Of a stretch of 64,000 nt of DNA, positions 61,318 through 64,000 are shown in pieces. Origin of the DNA: Castellaniella sp049671645 (GTDB lineage: Bacteria; Pseudomonadota; Gammaproteobacteria; Burkholderiales; Burkholderiaceae_B). Within the stretch, counting starts at the first letter, position 1, and each line of letters begins with the position of its first letter. Where the stretch lies: contig NZ_JBATVG010000007.1 of assembly GCF_049671645.1 (NCBI RefSeq), positions 62,001-126,000 of the forward strand, given 5' to 3'. The position numbers were made by a program, and so were the translations under genes. The notes beneath the pieces were generated by a model. That model saw only the letters and a list, made by a program, of their open reading frames with translations, searched no databases and was not told the origin of the DNA.

Positions 61318-62383
61318 TCGGCGCGGGCAGCGCGGTTCCCTGCTGGTGGAGTTCATGCTGGTGACGGCGCTGAGTCTGGCATTGGCGGTCTGGGCGGGGC
61401 AGGACTGGGCGCAGCGGGCGCGGACCCTGCAGGCGCAGGCCTTGGCGGTCTGGATGGAGCCCGCCCATGCGGCGGCTCAGGCCTACCTGCAGCGGCATGC
61501 CGCCGCCCTGCGGCAGGCGGACACCCCGCAGGCGCTGGCAGCCCACGGGATTGCCGACTGGACGGCTCCCGAATGGGCGGAACTGCAGGCGGCCGGCCTG
61601 CTGCCCTCGGGGTGGCGGGACATCGGTCCTTTGCGTCAGACGCTGGCATTGCGGGTGTCGCGCGCCGGGTCCTGCCCGCAGTCCCCCTGCCAGGTGCAGG
61701 CTCTGGTGGGCACCCGCGCGGGCCTGTTGCGGCCGGACGGCCGGATCGACGAGGCGCTGGTGGCCGAGTGGCTGCTGGCGGCACAAGGGCGGGGCCTGGT
61801 GCTCTGGCCGCATGATCCACAGCATTTCCGGGGGGCGGGGCGGCGCCTGGGCCTGCCTCCCGGTGTGTCGTGGGTGTCCGGCGGGGTGGCGCTGGCGGCG
61901 GGACTGGTGGTGTCGGATGGCTCCGCATCCGCCGAGGGCGGCGAATCGGAAGATCATGCCGATTTTCTGCGTGTCGGGGATCTCCGCGATCCGGATTTTC
62001 AGGGGGAGGCGTCAGTGCTGGGCTCGATCCGCAGCGGCGCCTGGCTGCGGGCGCAGGATGGCCTGTTGCTGGAGCAGGGCCGGACGGGCAACACCCCCTG
62101 CGCGGTAGAGGGGGCGGTGGGGCGGGATGGCCGCTATGCCGGCCTGCTGATATGCCGCCAGGGGATCTGGCAGGAACTGGCGCGTCCGGCGGGTGGCGGC
62201 TACATGATCAGCAGTCGCCGGGGCTGTTTCAGTTCCACCGGGCAGGCGACGCTCAATCCGTTGACGGGCAACTGCAGTTGCCCGCCCGGGTATACCGGGA
62301 TCCAGATCGCCGAAAGCGGATCCCTGATCGCCCCGGAGGGGCTGACGCTGGGATTCGTCTGCCAGCCCAACAGCCATGGGTGA
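61307..62383 (+). CDS. pilV: PilV-type minor pilin, possible tip adhesin
   Basis: 358 residues. The N-terminal prepilin motif RG-SLLVEFMLVTALSLALAVW (Glu at +5) is followed by a long C-terminal domain. It has the GRDGRYAGLLICRQGIWQEL repeat-like element of PilV shufflon-type proteins and NCSCPPGYTG, an EGF-like cysteine pattern. The start overlaps the pilin gene end by 11 bases. R64 PilV is the tip adhesin that sets recipient choice in liquid mating; no shufflon repeats or rci recombinase are seen here. Confidence 0.8.
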   Translation: MCADRRGQRGSLLVEFMLVTALSLALAVWAGQDWAQRARTLQAQALAVWMEPAHAAAQAYLQRHAAALRQADTPQALAAHGIADWTAPEWAELQAAGLLPSGWRDIGPLRQTLALRVSRAGSCPQSPCQVQALVGTRAGLLRPDGRIDEALVAEWLLAAQGRGLVLWPHDPQHFRGAGRRLGLPPGVSWVSGGVALAAGLVVSDGSASAEGGESEDHADFLRVGDLRDPDFQGEASVLGSIRSGAWLRAQDGLLLEQGRTGNTPCAVEGAVGRDGRYAGLLICRQGIWQELARPAGGGYMISSRRGCFSSTGQATLNPLTGNCSCPPGYTGIQIAESGSLIAPEGLTLGFVCQPNSHG

Positions 62384-62439
62384 GGGCGCCGGACGCGAGC
62401 TGCCTGCCGGGCGGCCCCGGGGCGCGCGGCTGGCAAGCG

Positions 62440-62943
62440 CTATGACCAGATCTCGCCGGACTTGCGCACCGTCAGCTTGGAACGCAGGGCGCTCAGGGCG
62501 ATCCGGTGCACGACTTCCGTCGGCGCTGCGCACAGATCTTCCAGGACGGCGACCTCGAAGGGCTGAGCGTCCGCCGACATGGCGGTGAAGACCACGCAGT
62601 TCTGGGTCATCATGCCGCACACCAGCAGCGTGTCGATGCCTTCCAGGCGCGCGCTCAGGTCGGTGCCCTGGAAGGCGTCCGCGAACTGCTTGACGACCAC
62701 CGGGGCGTCCCCGGCGGCGGCCAGGATGGCGGGCCGGATCTCGGAACCCGGGCTGTTCGCCGCGAACAATCCGGTCGCCAGAGGCGAGACATGCCGGATC
62801 AGCACGATGCGGTCCCCGGCCTCGCGGGCCTTGGCGATGGCCTGGACGATGCGGGCTTCCGTTTCCTCGGGGGCGTGCAGCGGAAGCACTCCGCCGGGGA
62901 AGTAATCATTCTGGATGTCGATGACGACGAGTGCGCGGGGCAT
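62440..62943 (-). CDS. Cysteine hydrolase of the isochorismatase family
   Basis: 167 residues. The catalytic triad is Asp10 (VIDIQNDYF), Lys near residue 84 (VVKQFADAF) and the nucleophile Cys116 (CGMMTQNCVVF). The family comprises nicotinamidases, isochorismatases and related amidohydrolases. YcaC/YecD-like substrate range cannot be told from sequence. It is divergent from a GlxA-type regulator with 95 bp between starts, which suggests regulation by that protein. Confidence 0.93.
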   Translation of the reverse strand: MPRALVVIDIQNDYFPGGVLPLHAPEETEARIVQAIAKAREAGDRIVLIRHVSPLATGLFAANSPGSEIRPAILAAAGDAPVVVKQFADAFQGTDLSARLEGIDTLLVCGMMTQNCVVFTAMSADAQPFEVAVLEDLCAAPTEVVHRIALSALRSKLTVRKSGEIWS

Positions 62944-63038
62944 GAAGATTCTCCTGAATAGGGGGTTCGAAAGATCTTACGGTCGCTTGCCGTCCGGATC
63001 GACTGGCTGGATGGACATATTTCAATTAAATTCAGCCA

Positions 63039-63971
63039 ATGCATATTGCCATCATCGCCTACGACGCCATCAGCCCCTTCATGCTGTCGACTCCGATCGC
63101 CGTGTTCGGGGAGTCTTTTCCGGATGATGTCCACCGGGTGGATGTCTGCGCCGAGCGGCCCGTGATTACGGCGCAGAGGGGATTGACCGTCCAGGTCCGG
63201 CATGGGCTGGAGGCCGCTTCCGCAGCGGATCTGCTGATCCTGCCCGGGTGGCGCAATGCGGACGAACCGGTTCCTGACGCGGTGACGCGCGTCATCCGCG
63301 CCGCCGTCGATCGCGGTGCGATCGTCGCCGGTCTGTGCCTGGGCGCCTACGGCCTGGCACAGGCCGGCGTCCTCGACGGGCGGCGGGCGACGACGCACTG
63401 GGCGTGCGTCCCGGCCTTCGCCGCGCGCTTTCCGCGCGTGCGGGTCGATGCGGGCGCGATTTTCGTGGATGAAGGGCAGGTCGTCACGTCCGCCGGCATT
63501 GCCGCCGGCCTGGACTGCTGCCTGCATCTTTTGGCGCGGATTTCCGGCCAGGCCGAGGCCAATCGCGTCGCGCGCCGCATGGTGGTCGCGCCGCAGCGCG
63601 GCGGCAGCCATCCTCAGGTGATCGAGCGCCCGGCGCCGGTGTCACTGACCGAGCATCGGGTGGCGGAATTGCTGGATCGGCTTCGGTCGGACCCGGTCGA
63701 CGTGCCGTCCTTCGAGACGCTGGCCGGGCAAGTAGGCGCCAGTCCCCGCAGCCTGGGCCGTCATATCCGCGCCCGCACTGGCGACAACCTGGGCGGCTGG
63801 CTGCGGCGTTCGCGGCTCATGCGGGCGCAGGAGCTGCTGGCAGCAGGCAATCCGATCGAATTGACCGCCACCCGGAGCGGGTTTCCTGACGGGCAGGCGC
63901 TGCGGGTGGCTTTCCGGCGCGAACTGGGCATGACCCCGAGCCAATGGATGATGCGGCAGCGCATCGGATAG
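63039..63971 (+). CDS. GlxA-type AraC-family transcriptional regulator
   Basis: 310 residues. An N-terminal DJ-1/PfpI-like domain (about 1-165, with GLCLGAYGLAQAG at the nucleophile-elbow position) precedes an AraC C-terminal HTH (about 210-305, ETLAGQVGASPRSLGRHIRARTG). The class is GlxA/FtrA-like. It probably responds to a small metabolite and controls the divergent hydrolase gene. The stop is near the window end, so nothing downstream is visible. Confidence 0.93.
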   Translation: MHIAIIAYDAISPFMLSTPIAVFGESFPDDVHRVDVCAERPVITAQRGLTVQVRHGLEAASAADLLILPGWRNADEPVPDAVTRVIRAAVDRGAIVAGLCLGAYGLAQAGVLDGRRATTHWACVPAFAARFPRVRVDAGAIFVDEGQVVTSAGIAAGLDCCLHLLARISGQAEANRVARRMVVAPQRGGSHPQVIERPAPVSLTEHRVAELLDRLRSDPVDVPSFETLAGQVGASPRSLGRHIRARTGDNLGGWLRRSRLMRAQELLAAGNPIELTATRSGFPDGQALRVAFRRELGMTPSQWMMRQRIG

Positions 63972-64000
63972 CACGTCCGATGCGCCGCGCAGGCCTTACT

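Noticed and set aside
61800..62383. Possible shufflon at the 3' end of the PilV-type gene
   Set aside because: No repeated 19-bp sfx-like inverted sites, alternative C-terminal cassettes or rci gene were seen.
1..64000. tRNA, rRNA or CRISPR loci
   Set aside because: No cloverleaf ends, conserved rRNA words or regularly spaced repeats were seen anywhere in the window.

Overview
The window is GC-rich chromosomal DNA of a betaproteobacterium, most likely Burkholderiales, family Alcaligenaceae (Bordetella/Achromobacter/Castellaniella type). This rests on the gene content and protein flavour (GlnE, YhdP, Rho, TrxA, ParE/ParC, Mrp antiporter). The anaerobic gene set suggests a facultatively anaerobic, probably nitrate- or NO-respiring organism. 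No rRNA, tRNA or CRISPR array was seen.

Layout. 1-1337: 3' part of a Kup potassium transporter. 1342-1740: small secreted protein. 1841-7847 (minus): six-gene Mrp/Pha Na+/H+ antiporter operon with a fused A/B subunit and ATGA-type overlaps. 7906-10599: hemN behind an FNR-type box, a DUF454 membrane protein and a Crp/Fnr-family regulator. About 10.74-19.6 kb: an accessory island with clearly different composition. It holds a 1213-residue orphan protein with a possible nuclease-like C-terminus, a DUF2971 protein, a small C2H2-finger protein, an intact IS30-family element, an orphan membrane protein, gene fragments and recurring hairpin spacers. 19.6-29.1 kb: the anaerobic cluster resumes with a haem-copper/NnrS-like membrane protein, DUF2249, ubiU-ubiV-ubiT (O2-independent ubiquinone synthesis), dsdA, the class III ribonucleotide reductase genes (nrdG, a separate 60-residue glycyl-radical polypeptide, nrdD) and a second DUF2249 protein.

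29.2-32.5 kb: an oxidoreductase-like Cys-rich protein, a class II glutamine amidotransferase, a cytochrome P450 and a higBA toxin-antitoxin pair. 32.5-49.7 kb: housekeeping genes clpB (behind a sigma32-like promoter), a GlsB/YeaQ-type membrane protein, glnE, yhdP, gdhA, rho, trxA, parE and parC. 49.8-53.5 kb: an operon-like run of a 2Fe-2S flavin reductase, a D-amino-acid dehydrogenase and an orphan solute-binding protein. 53.6-62.4 kb: a compact eight-gene type IVb (R64 PilL-N-O-P-Q-R-S-V type) pilus operon. 62.4-63.97 kb: a divergent cysteine hydrolase and a GlxA-type AraC regulator.

How it fits together. hemN, the Crp/Fnr regulator, the NnrS-like protein with DUF2249, ubiUVT and the class III RNR provide haem, quinone and dNTP synthesis without oxygen. 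FNR/DNR-like boxes sit upstream of hemN, between DUF2249 and ubiU, and upstream of nrdD, so a shared oxygen/NO-responsive control is inferred. Two NrdR boxes additionally mark the nrdD promoter. The island appears to have been inserted into this cluster. The most notable points are the split NrdD, in which the glycyl-radical motif lies on its own small gene, and the orphan 1213-residue protein in the island.
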